Positions 53,263-64,000 of a stretch of DNA of 64,000 nt are shown piece by piece. A model generated the notes under the pieces. That model did not search any database. It was not told where the DNA came from and saw only the letters and a program-made list of their open reading frames with translations. Origin of the DNA: Prinia subflava (taxonomy: Eukaryota; Chordata; Aves; Passeriformes; Cisticolidae); NCBI RefSeq assembly GCF_021018805.1, contig NC_086257.1:12830693-12894692 (forward strand). The letters run 5' to 3'. Position numbers and translations under genes: made by a program. Position 1 is the stretch's first letter, and each line of letters opens with the position of its first letter.

Positions 53263-54960
53263 ATGAGAAATAATAAGGTGGTTGCAAGGGATGTCTGTGC
53301 AAACAGACTGGATGAAGTGATGATTTGTACTGGGAAGCTGCTCCCACACTGCCTTCCTCACACTCTCTATTGCTTGGTAACTCATTCACAGCTTCTCCAG
53401 GCCATCTCTACAAGGCTTCAAGACAGCTGCTTGTCTGAAGACATAAATTCTGTTGCAGTTAATATCAAGAAGTTCCATTTTCTAACTGTGAACTTTTGGG
53501 TTTTTCTGTCTGCTCTTTATGTGTTCCTGTTGCCCAAGGGAAGTTGAGTGCCTACCATGGAAGCCATAGGGCACATTAAATAACGATTTTACTTATATTC
53601 CAGTATGCTCATTAAACATGTTAAACACTGGAACATATTAGGTTAACTTGAAAATGCAGGAGGACTAGAAGAGGCAAGATTAAAAAAATTTACACTGAAA
53701 AGATCCTCCTTAATTGAGTTGTAATCACTTAGTATTGATCATTAGTCCTTTTATCAGCATGATGAAGATAATGATGATAATGATGACAATGATGCAATGT
53801 GCAGCACTTGGATCATAAAGAGAGGATGGAAAATTGTTTAAATATTTAATAATAATTCTTTCTTGAAGGTGATACAGACGGCACAGCATTGTATATTACA
53901 CTCAAATTCATGACAAATCTTGAAAAGAAGTTGAATAAGCAATTTTTAATACACTTTCCTTGACCTGTTTTTAAAGAAATGGTCCACTCTTTGTTAAAGT
54001 CGAAAGAAGCTATATTTTTGAGAAATGCTGTCAAAAAATTGTTATTTTCTACCTCAGTGTTTCAGCAGGAAAGCAGTTCTTTTGCCAGTCAAACATTCAA
54101 AAATCATGTCTCATTTGAATAAATTAACATATTTTGTGGCAAAAATTAATTCCAAGGAAGGAACAATAAATACGAAAGCAATTTAAATTGTGTATTTTAC
54201 AGGGGAGGGGGAAAAAAAAGAAAACCCAACATTGTCATGAGTATGACAGCTCAGCTAATTTGATGGGCTTTGATGTTAATTTAGGGTTTACTTTAATTTC
54301 AAAACATATTTTTTCACTTAATAAGGGAAACAAAAGAAACTTTCAACCAGTTTGTTATCTGGGAATGTTTTGGCTTCTCAAATGTGAGAACATGATTGTT
54401 TTTATTTCCAGGAGGAGATAATAACACTGAAGCAATAAAAAAGAGTCAAGGCAGCTTGCACAGCACAGGAAGTTCACAGCCAGAGACTTAATTTCCCACA
54501 CAATGTACTGTGCAATGGGCCCATTAACATAGATGAATAGGCTCTTTAAAGGCGTTTTTTTTTTCCAGATATGCAGCTGCCGCTGAATGGTGCTATGTTA
54601 ATAAGGTACTCACTTGCCTATTCTTCAGGTACTCTGGCATTCTCTACCTAGGTAATCTCCATATAGGAAAAGCTATTAGGGGTTGTATCTCCTACCACAC
54701 CTTCAATTATTTTAACACCTGCACTGATAATCCTGGCAAGGTAAACTGGTAGGGGGCCAAGGGTCTAAGTCCATCCTCTTCTTGCCCCAGAAGTCACATC
54801 TCAGGGGGAGGGGCTGAAGGAGAGCCGAGAAGGAAAGAAAGTAAAGTCACTTTTATTACACATCAGTGGGAACATTCTGAAAAAGCTTTCATGCCTAGGA
54901 AATTGTTATTTCTTCAAACAACTGACAGCCTGCAGAGGAAACTCTAATGGAAATCCAGCT
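53263..54960. other. non-coding DNA with possible conserved patch
   Basis: It holds an imperfect (ATG/ATA)n microsatellite at 53759-53795. The stretch 54430-54620 has a constrained look: CACAATGTACTGTGCAATGG, a CTTTAAAGGCG word and CAGCTGCCGCTGAATGG. No exon was identified. Confidence 0.5.
53759..53795. repeat. imperfect (ATG)n/(ATA)n microsatellite
   Basis: GATGAAGATAATGATGATAA and following bases are built from ATG, ATA and ACA triplets. Confidence 0.85.
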
Positions 54961-54964
54961 CATG

Positions 54965-54979
54965 CATTGTTATGCATGG
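54965..54979 (+). promoter_or_regulatory. SOX-POU composite site, candidate
   Basis: CATTGTTATGCATGG matches the SOX2-OCT4 composite motif CATTGTTATGCAAAT in its entire SOX half (CATTGTT) and the first five POU bases (ATGCA), then differs at two of the last three. CATGCAT and ATGCATG also form an inverted repeat across 54961-54978. The arrangement and zero spacing match the known heterodimer site. Occupancy is inferred only. Confidence 0.4.
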
Positions 54980-56875
54980 CCCTCATGTAGATACATGGGG
55001 GTGGATTAAGTTAGCTTCCAAAGGGTCTATTGTGTGCAGCATTAATTTGCTGTGCTCTTGATATTTGAGTTTGAAGGTTTTACAACCTCTGTGTTTACTT
55101 AGATGCACTATATCCTACGTTTGTTTATTTCCTTCCACAATCTCTTATTACCCGGTAAATGTTACATTTATCTTTACTAACTTTCAATATGTTGCTGTAA
55201 CTTACAGAGAAGGAAATAATTACAACCTCCTTCAGATGTAGTAGTTTTAGAAAACAATTTTGTTTTTTTTTTTTTTTCCCTTCCTGGTCAGTTCTGACTT
55301 TTCCATCTGTTGAAACAGTGGCCTTCTTTATTGAGACAGTGGAGTAATAGCATAAAAATCGTGTCTTTTATTATTATATGAATATTAGCCTATAAAATAT
55401 ATTTTCCTTGTCATATATGACAAATAAATAAACAAACCAACCAACAGTCTTCTAAGAGAATCTGACACTGGTGTGATTGCCTCTTACTACACAGAGATAT
55501 AAGAAGAAAAAAGGCACATAGCACTCTCCCTCATCACAACTTTTGCACTGTTTTCTCAGAATCCATTTCAACTTTGTTGCTATAACCTACAGGTCTCCTT
55601 CTCCCAATATTAAGATACAAAATACAAACAAAACTTTTCCCCTGCTATCTTAGCTTGCTTCCTTATTTTCGTGTAAAGATTCATATACATTGCAGACAGT
55701 CACTTTTCAACTTTTCAGTGAGGTTCATATTCAGAAGTTCCTAATGAATTTTTATTTGAACTTGCCAGAGGTGTCTAGAAGTGTTAGTTTTTCAATACTG
55801 AACTAAGAACTCAAAGTAACTTGTACATTCAAAGGAAGCTATGATGTTAATCTGAACTAAAGGGCTCAATTGAATAAAAATAGCTTATGCTCGAGTAACT
55901 CAAGTAACTCAACTCCTTCCCCTCCCCTTTTATATGGAAGTCAGTCAGTAAGGCATTTTTGTATTTTAATAACACAAAAGGGTTTCTCGTGGAAAGAAAT
56001 AAATGCCTGACTTACAGTAATTAGGGTCTGAGTAGTGTCAGGTGCACAGTTTACTCAGGAAACCCCTGACACTGAGGGAGAGACCTTAAAACTGCAGAAA
56101 GGTTTGAATTCAGGTTTGGTGCTACATGATGGACAAGAGAAATCTCCTTCCTTAGGGCTCAGTCATTCAGTCCTTAGGGCACAACAGCAAAAACACTTGC
56201 CCCTGGACCTGCCTGCTTGTTAGCATGGGGGAGACTATGTCGAATCTCCCCCAGACTGACCAAGAACTGCAAACCCAATGACAGAAGATGGTGAACTCGG
56301 CTGGTGAAGTGGAGACCTTAATCCAACTTTTTTGGTTTAGGAACTTTTCTAATATCCTAGAAAATTATAACAGCAGGGATAGAAGGAACTGCATTTCACA
56401 GACCTGTTTGAAGTGCTGTGGTACTTCTGGCATTTTATAAAACAATAGCACAGCTTCCTCTAGAATGTGACAAAAAGTGTGTGAAACCATGGCTGGTCCA
56501 GAGAATACAGACCCAGTGCTTCTGTTCTCCTTGTTTTATAGCACAAGGAAAAGGAGTGATAACAGAGAGATGCAAATTAAAAACTAATAAAAAGGAAACT
56601 CTTTTTTCCCTCACTTTAGATATTTAGGCTGTCATTATGCAATATCACATTATTTCACAAAAGTCAGATTAAATCCAACAGAATAAACTGAAATCCAATG
56701 TTAAAAGGATCTCCAACATTACAATACTTAATTGGAATTACTGGAAAATAAGAGACCTGAGTCTAAAGCAGTGTCATCTTCATTTACTGTCACAAAATTC
56801 TGTGTCTTCAACTAAATATATAGGCCACTTCCTTGATACATTAAAATAATTCTCATCTTGGGGGGGATTCAGAGA

Positions 56876-57060
56876 TTTTTTTTTTAATTTTAATTTTTTA
56901 AATAAAAATACAAGAATTACAAGGCAGAAAATGTTTCTGGTTTTCTTTTTTTTTCTTCTTCTTTTTTTTTTCTTCTCTTTTTTTTCCTTTGCTTGTTTGT
57001 GTGTGGTGTGGTTTTGTGCTGATTCTTTTTGGACTTTTTTTATTTTAAGATAGATTTTCC
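56876..57060. repeat. pyrimidine-rich low-complexity tract
   Basis: T-rich sequence with CTT units, densest at 56941-56993, followed by GTTTGTGTGTGGTGTGG. Confidence 0.9.
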
Positions 57061-58250
57061 AAAGTTTTTCCAAAATAAAGTGAAGAACTGAGTAAATCTC
57101 ATATAGCCTATTTTGCTCTTATAAAAGCTGGTAAAGGCCTTGTGGCCAAGTGTACTTCTCTAGCAGAGCTTCTGATTATTTAATATATGAGATATGAGCA
57201 CACTTGACTTACTGTATGTCAATTTTGTGTCGTTTTCTGCAACCTCCCCCTACTCCATGAGAGGAGTCATATACAAAGAGTGCATCATACTCCTTCATGT
57301 TTTTATCTGAGCCTTGTTTAAGCAATCATTCAAAGGAATATGTGTCCTGAAGTTAGTCAATGGATGGTCACTGTATTGAAGAAGGGTCTGATTTGCCCTT
57401 GGTTTCAAAGTGTGCACAGTATTTTGACTTGGTCTCCACCAAGTCCTTGCCAAGCCAGGGAAGGAAATCTGGCCCAGTGCTCACAGTAACTCACGTTTCA
57501 CTGCCCTCAGTGCTTCATGGAGAGGGGCAGGACAGAACAGAGCAATCCTCTCTCGTCACTGAAACCTTCCAAATAGGTGTGGAACTGTCTGTAGCTCCAT
57601 TTCCCATGTCTTTGGAACCAATCAGAGTAAGAAAAATGAAAAGCTTTTACCATTTTGCCCTTCTTTTAAATACAAGAAACAGCCTGTCTCATAATCTCCT
57701 TCTGACTCATCCAGTATTGAATAGTGGATGAATACCTGGAGTTAACTGTGGTAGTGAGGAGATGAAAATGAACAGTTTCCCACTCAGGAAATGAGCAGGT
57801 ACCATGAATCCTCAGGGCAGGTTACCCTTCCAGAATCTCTGAACATGAACAGTTGCCCTGAGGAAACCAGGAGGAGTGATTAAAGGAGCTGTACTGTGTG
57901 GTGGAAGAAGATGGAGATGAAGATAAATTAAGCTACACAATCTGTACATCTGAGATAGTAAAAGATACTCTTCAAAGCTGAGGAGTGGTCAGCAAGAAGC
58001 TTGTTACTAGCCCAGGAAAATTATAGGTGCTCTCTAGAGAGTAAAAACAATTGGAAAGGAGTTAGTCAAGTGGAAGAAAAAGTTTAATGAGAAGCTTTGT
58101 AAGGAAAAAGTAAACATAAAGAGAAGGAAGCAGATAAATCAGATCTCAAAGTAGTGGAAACAATTTGAGAATAGTAAATACCTGTGAAAAGTAAAACACA
58201 AGGATGCCTGCCTCATTTGGATAATAATATTACTCTGTCAAAAAAACCCC

Positions 58251-58274
58251 CAAAACAAACAAACAAACAAAAAC
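58251..58274. repeat. (CAAA)n microsatellite
   Basis: Five to six CAAA units follow a short A/C-rich run. Confidence 0.9.
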
Positions 58275-58879
58275 CAATCCAGAAAACACCTAATTTCTTT
58301 AGACTTCTATGAACTATAAAAACCATGTAATTTTCTCTCTGATTACTCCCTTCTGTGTTCATATACCCATTGCTCAGGGTCCTGACCACATTTTTAACCA
58401 GGAGACATCACCACTGCAGGACCTGCTGAGCACAAGCCTCCCCTGGGTGCACGTGCTGCACTCACACCATCCTGCAGGCTGGGACTCCTTGAGATTCCAG
58501 CAAAAAACCCCAGGAAAACAACAGCAATAACAGCCCAGCAAGGGGAATGCTGGAAAGGACTGTCTGCATGTTACAACTCACCCACAGAAAGGACCAGGCT
58601 CTTTTTCCCTTTCTTTTCCCTCTGTGCCTGGCATGTACACCTCTAGGCTTAACTTTGCTTCTGCCTTCTCCAGTCTTTAGAACAGCGTCAGTCAGATGGG
58701 AAAGGGATGGGACCAGATTCCCTAATTATTTTTAATGGCCTTTCCTGGTACACTGCAGAGCTCTGCACCCCTCAGTGAGGGGTGGGCTGTCATGCAGCTC
58801 ATGTCGTACAGCATGGGACTGATAAACCACTCCTTTTTTAGATTATTTATTGTTTGTTTAATGGAAAGCTTGTCTTTTT

Positions 58880-58903
58880 AGATAACGTTGAAGATAACGT
58901 TGA
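58880..58903. repeat. perfect 12-bp tandem duplication
   Basis: AGATAACGTTGA occurs twice in direct succession with no change. Each unit contains the palindrome AACGTT with a CpG. Confidence 0.95.
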
Positions 58904-61900
58904 TCATCAAACTTTATGTGTTTAAATTTTTTTTTAATAGAAAGTGTTTTCTGGTGTTTTACAGGGAAAAAAATGCATCTCAGACTTGGAGCACCAGCAG
59001 TTTTGGGGATGTATTCTGATAGGAAAACTCAAAAAGTCACTGCTAATTTTACATCCCAAAAATTTGGTGTCTGTAAGTGTGAAATGAGCCTCTGTTCCTT
59101 CCCAGTCAGGACTGCCTCTACACACAGGCCAGGACCAGTTACCTTCAAATGAAAGCTCATTTCCCTATCACTTTCCTTCATATAATGCAATATTGACCCC
59201 AATTAGCCTCAGTTTCTAATTGTACCTGACACAGCAAAGGCCCCTGCTGAGGGACAGTCCCAGAACCATGCACCTTAAAATGCAATATGGGCAAAAATCA
59301 TACAAAATCCTGGCATAGCAAGAAAAAACTACATAACTCATTTTCTTCCCTTCCAAAGAATAGTTAAATAATTTCATTTGTTGATGCCTAATGAAAATTA
59401 CAGGACCACTTTTTTTTTTTTTTACTTTGTTCCTCTGTAACTACAGACTGAGCCATTAACAGGAGAAGGAAGAGAGTGATCCCCACAGTCTGCCTCTTTG
59501 ACACGGTGGTCTGTATCCATCTCTCTGCTGCTCCTGGAGGCAGCTCTGAACAGCCACTTCCAGGATGATGTGGCTCAGACAGGCAGCCTCGTTGCTGAGC
59601 ACTGTGGGGTTTTTTTTCAGCTACCAGGCAGCTTGTTTAAACCACCACAGAGCAGGGGCAGAGCCTGCAAGAAGCTGAGGTAATCATTTTTACATTAACT
59701 ATCTGGCTGTGGGCTGCAGACAGGGAGAAGGGATACAGAGGGAGGGAGGAGCTGCAGAAAATGACAGTGAAAAATGAAACAGTCTTTTAAAAGAAATCCA
59801 GTGTTCCTTGGAAAGGTATGACGCTGCAGGAAAACTGAAGGCAGAGAAGGGAAGGCAGAAATGCTGCATGTCTTCATTCTGCACATTTACTTCTAATGTA
59901 CTTTTTTGTCTTTATCTTTTTTGTTGCTGTTTTTCAGGCCAGCTGCAAAAGTTTTGCAAAAGACTCTCACTTCCAAAGCAAACCAAAAAGTCAGGGTACA
60001 GTAGTGGTGTGTCTTATCTAAGGATATTTTTTCTATTTTGTTTTTCTGAGATCAGCTGCTGAGGAAATAAACCCCCATGCAATTTCCAGTAATGAAAAGT
60101 GAATCAGTCCTTGTGCTTAAAAAAAAACAAACCTCATTTTCATATTTCCATATTTAATTTTTGCACTTGCATGTACATTTCTGTTATCTTCCAGCCACAT
60201 GTTGCTATTTGTCTCTGCAGTGAAGGATTTTTTTCCTTTTTTTTTTTAAAGACTGTGGGCTATGTGAAGCCTGACTTGAATGTAAAAGATGCACAGGGAA
60301 AAGAATCTTCCAGTCCTCACTGAATTAAAGAAAGCTGGCATGCCACAGGTTTTGTGGGAGCACTCCACCCTCAGCATCACCTTGGGTGTCACATGGAGCA
60401 GGCAAGGAGCACCTACAGACCAATATCTCATGGCCATTGCAAAGTCCCTCAGCAGATCTGCTGGTGTGGGTAATGGGAAGATGAAAAAATCAGCAGCCAC
60501 TCACTCTTCCAAATATCAGCCAGCTTTGGCCAACTAAACACTGTTTAACACTCAGCTGGTAACTCTGCAGCTTCTACAGAGGACAACTGCCTAAACTCAG
60601 GCAGAAGGAGAGCTCTGAGATTTATGAGACCTTTCCAGGCACTTTCGCTGCATTTAGGCTCTTGTTTATGTTAGTCACCCCTCAGCTATCTGCCCTTCAA
60701 TGAGATTCAGGCTTGTAAGCTATTTGGGTGCTTTTGAAAAGGTTACATGCAGTCAAAAGCAGGCAGCCAAGGCTCTTGCACTCAGCCAGAGCTAGTGAGG
60801 CCGCTCAGCTTTACGATATGTCTTAACCCAGCAGCAGCAATTCTTGGACAGACATCATTTCTGTTGTGCTTGCTGGCAGACAAAGTTTCAGACAGGCTCT
60901 GGTTATGATTTAATTTTGGTCTGCATGTTCAGGGCTCAGTCAAAATTCTTGTGCAGCCAACATGGTGAATGCCTTCAATAGGAGAGAGAGTAAATGCAGT
61001 GTTTTCAATCTGAACAATATTTCAGTTGTTTTGTCAGTGGCCCACAGTCACTCATAAACTGCTCCAACTCAGTCCCAGACTGCAGACAGCTCTGGTTTGT
61101 CCACATAAAGTGTATTCAATGAACTAGCACTGCAAGCTGGCAGAAGGGACACACCTCCAGCTCCCGTGTGTCACTGCTGCCATCAGGGGACTGCCAAACC
61201 CACCAGTGCTCCTGACAGGCAAGCTCTGCATCTGCAGCAGGAAAAAATGTTCAACACAAGGGTTTTTCCAGCCCTGATGACAAAGCTGGAACTCAAAAAA
61301 CGCAACAATACACATTGTGTATTACCTGGTATTGGTCTCCCTCCCTTCTCATTCTCAGCTTTCTGTATCTCCATATTTACAAGTCTCCCCTCCGTGGCAG
61401 CCAGATGCCAACTGCAGCTCCCAAGGTTTAGGAAGTGACTACTGATAATGTGTGAAGTCTGTGATATTTTGTATGGGAATTGTCAGGTTTTGAACTTAAA
61501 GAGGCTCCGAGTAAAATCAGTGTGTAAGACTCTTGAAAGCATTTGAAAATTAAGGACAATGTACTGGGATTTCATGCAGTTTCTTCAACTTCCAAATGTA
61601 CCTGCAACTAAGACTGAATCATAACTATAAGTATTAAACATTATTAAGACACTATATTACAATTTGTAATGTAAGGGGGGAAAAAAGTGTGGTTTTTTTT
61701 CTTCTGGAAAATTTGTGTGTCATTTGGCAGTTTAAAGGTTTAACTAGCCTATTCCTGTGAAAATCTTGAAATTCAGCCAAAGACATCCTAGTTTTATACA
61801 CTTTTCTGCTGAATCTCTTCATGTTCTATGGCAAATGTGTCATTTTCCTTCTGGAGCAGTTAACATAAAAGGCCTTGGTTAGGAGAAGCTTTCCTCTTGG

Positions 61901-62937
61901 AAAAGATAATCTGCCTTCAAAGTTATAAGTTAAACAACTGAGTGGTCTAATTGGTTGAACATTTACAAATTATAATTGAATTTGTGCCAAACTATGTGAA
62001 AAAGATTTATGTTCCGCTTCCCATACTGTTTATCCCTCATTTTTTTTGTGTGTGTGTGCATGTGTGAACTGAATCTTTGGGAACTCCTTTCAGTTGCTGC
62101 ATCACTGAGGTGGTTAAACACATTGCATTATGGCAGTCTGTCACATCAGTGTTTCACACTGAAATACTGGACTTGACACATCCCTGCAAAAGGAAGTCAG
62201 ACTATCCAAAATCCAGAGTTATGTTTCTTTTGAAATTTGAGATTCTGAACACAGAATTTTCACTTGCTTAACTCCAACTGCAGGGGATAAAGAAAAAAGA
62301 AGAAAAAAATGAAAGCTTTAAGTATTTATAATGCAGCTTTTTTAAGCATTAAAAAGAATTTTCTTGAAAATAATAGTGTCTTGATGATCCTGTAAAGTAA
62401 TTATGGAAGAACAATAAAGGGGACAGGATCTGAGGCTCTAGCAAACAAAATGCAACATATTGTCATATTTTTATGTAATAATTTCTTGAATATGAGGGGT
62501 CCAAAAGCATGTCAAAACTTACCTGAATCCTTGATGATGGTGAAAATTGAGCTAATGAACATTCTTGAGAGAATGTTTCTTTCAGCAGGATCTAATACTC
62601 AAGTGAAGAGCTGTAGTAGTTTTGGGGCTGTATCTTGTATTCCCAAAGAAAGAATTGCAAGTCCATTGAAATGCAAAGCTTAACTTCTGGAGTTATACAG
62701 ACTATGCTCCAAAACAATGGCATCATCAACAAAGGCAGGATTTTTTTTTCCATCTTGTTTTCCTATGTATAAACCCCAAAATAATTTAAAAAATCTTTTA
62801 CCACATTCTTCAGCTTAACCCGTTCCCATGCTGTAACCTGCCACATTGCCCAGACAAGTTCACTGATCATACACAAGACTGGATGTGATGACCTTCTACT
62901 CTAACCACGGAGTATCAACATTTATTTTGGTGATTTC

Positions 62938-62957
62938 AAAAAAAAAAAAAAAAAAAA
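62938..62957. repeat. poly(A) run, 20 bases
   Basis: An uninterrupted A tract is followed by TTTAAAAATC. Confidence 0.95.
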
Positions 62958-63240
62958 TTTAAAAATCTTCAAGATTATGAGCAGCCATTGTTCAACATTG
63001 TAGCACAAGAGGGTAGAAATAGGACCAGGAAATTCTAGTTTTCTAACTTTAATCAGCATACAATAATGTGGCAGAGTAATTAGTGTGGGAACAAGAGTGA
63101 AGATGGATTGCCAGATTTGAAGGAAAATTACTGCCTTCTGGACCATATTACCAGCTTAAGATTATATATAAATCTCAGTTATTTAGTCTTTTTCTGTTAC
63201 AATGGAGGATATAAAATATATTAAGGAAAAATTGTATTAA

Positions 63241-63298
63241 GGATACAATATATTAATTAATTAATTATATAATTATATATAGGGATACAATATATTAA
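63241..63298. repeat. 16-bp direct repeat flanking an (ATTA)n core
   Basis: GGATACAATATATTAA occurs at 63241-63256 and again, identically, at 63283-63298. TTAATTAATTATATAATTAT lies between them. It may be a slippage product of the AT-rich core or the footprint of a small insertion. Confidence 0.9.
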
Positions 63299-64000
63299 AT
63301 CTAACAATAAAAAGACAACGTATATAACCCTTAATATCAGTGACTGCTTGAAAATATGCCACCAACATGCATTACAGGTATTGTTTCTATTATTTTAAAT
63401 TTTGAAACCTTTTTTTGAAATTGAATTCATGGCTTTTAAGCACTTTGGGATTAACAATAACATTTGTTGAAATTCCCAAAATATTCTACTGCTTGGCATT
63501 CAGTGGATTATAAAAAATGTCTGTTACTTGAATACCCTATGGCATCTAGGATCCAAATTACATGACATTATCCCCCTCCTTCCATCTCAGAATCATCTGT
63601 AAATTACTCTCCCTTTCCATCAACAGTTTTCTTGTGATGAAGTCCTGCCTCTTCCAACGCCCACCTCAGAGCTCCTGGGTTTATAAAATGTGTTCAAGAC
63701 CTCACGGGATTCTCTAACATTTACACAGCTGTGGCAAACACTTCAAAATTAACCACCTGACCTTCCCCAAAATGCTCAAAGAGCTCAAATTCCTTATTGC
63801 ACACAAATGAATCAAACACATTTGGAGGCCCTAGGGCCATGATGTTTTCTTAGCTATCAGGCACAAAAAGCCCTCCATCCACTTTTTCAGAGGACTCTGT
63901 TTCACCAGTGCCTTTTTTAATCTGCTCTCCACATTCTACCCTATCTTCTGTCTCCACAAAGAAGCCATCTCTACCACAGGGCAATAAATTACCACTGAAG

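Larger units (their letters stand above)
54980..64000. other. non-coding DNA, no gene seen
   Basis: No exon is supported. It has many simple repeats (T15 at 55263-55277, a pyrimidine tract at 56876-57060, (CAAA)n at 58251-58274, T14 at 59410-59423, A20 at 62938-62957), the 12-bp tandem at 58880 and a direct repeat at 63241. The frames at 57360-57731 and 59808-60062 have no recognisable domain. The K-rich minus frame at 56780-57073 is only the translation of the pyrimidine tract. Confidence 0.6.

Noticed and set aside
56780..57073. Lysine-rich minus-strand frame
   Set aside because: It is the translation of a pyrimidine-rich low-complexity tract and not a protein.
57360..57731. 123-codon plus-strand frame
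   Set aside because: No recognisable family, no acceptor or donor borders, and only moderate GC content.
59938..59995. Good acceptor (TTGCTGTTTTTCAG) followed by an open K-rich segment
   Set aside because: The only donor nearby is weak (GTACAG) and no phase-compatible partner was found.
61170..61195. CCATCAGGGGAC as a possible CTCF core
   Set aside because: It has two mismatches in the 12-base core and no upstream support.
1..64000. Bacterial or phage features (operons, CRISPR arrays, insertion sequences, tRNA clusters)
   Set aside because: Coding density is near zero, and vertebrate LINE fragments and microsatellites are present. No direct-repeat array with regular spacers or tRNA cloverleaf was seen.

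Overview
The window reads as nuclear DNA of a bird, and almost all of it is non-coding. It is AT-rich and poor in interspersed repeats. It has no operons, ribosome-binding sites or long reading frames. It holds a short CR1 LINE tail with the avian 3' signature (an AGAATCATAGAATGG octamer start followed by a GACCTTAAAG block). It also holds older amniote-type CR1 fragments that still show reverse-transcriptase motifs. The species cannot be named from the sequence alone.

Layout. 1-11.8 kb is plain intergenic or intronic DNA, with a striking 25-bp hairpin at 1519-1575 and a 43-base pure A run at 6489-6531. At 11.9-13.1 kb four short segments have AG/GT borders, compatible phases and one open frame; this is the only stretch that might be coding, and the call is tentative. 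13-19.5 kb is featureless apart from old repeat scraps. 19.55-20.1 kb is a GC-rich, CpG-enriched block. 20-39 kb is AT-rich desert with one avian CR1 end (22.67 kb), a POU-like palindrome (32.12 kb) and a T-tract minisatellite (32.44 kb). 39.2-42.6 kb holds two separate antisense CR1-clade LINE fragments. 45.6-45.8 kb, 52.2-52.6 kb and 54.4-55.0 kb look like conserved regulatory DNA, including a SOX-POU composite site at 54965. An old SINE or LINE-tail remnant lies at 53.14 kb. The last 9 kb holds only simple repeats.

The hairpin, the possible micro-exon gene and a set of seven decayed copies of one self-complementary repeat (a CATTGAcTTCAATG-type core) are the items most worth a second look. 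No confident protein-coding gene, rRNA, tRNA or CRISPR array was found. None of the six-frame reading frames was recognised as a known protein except the LINE relics.
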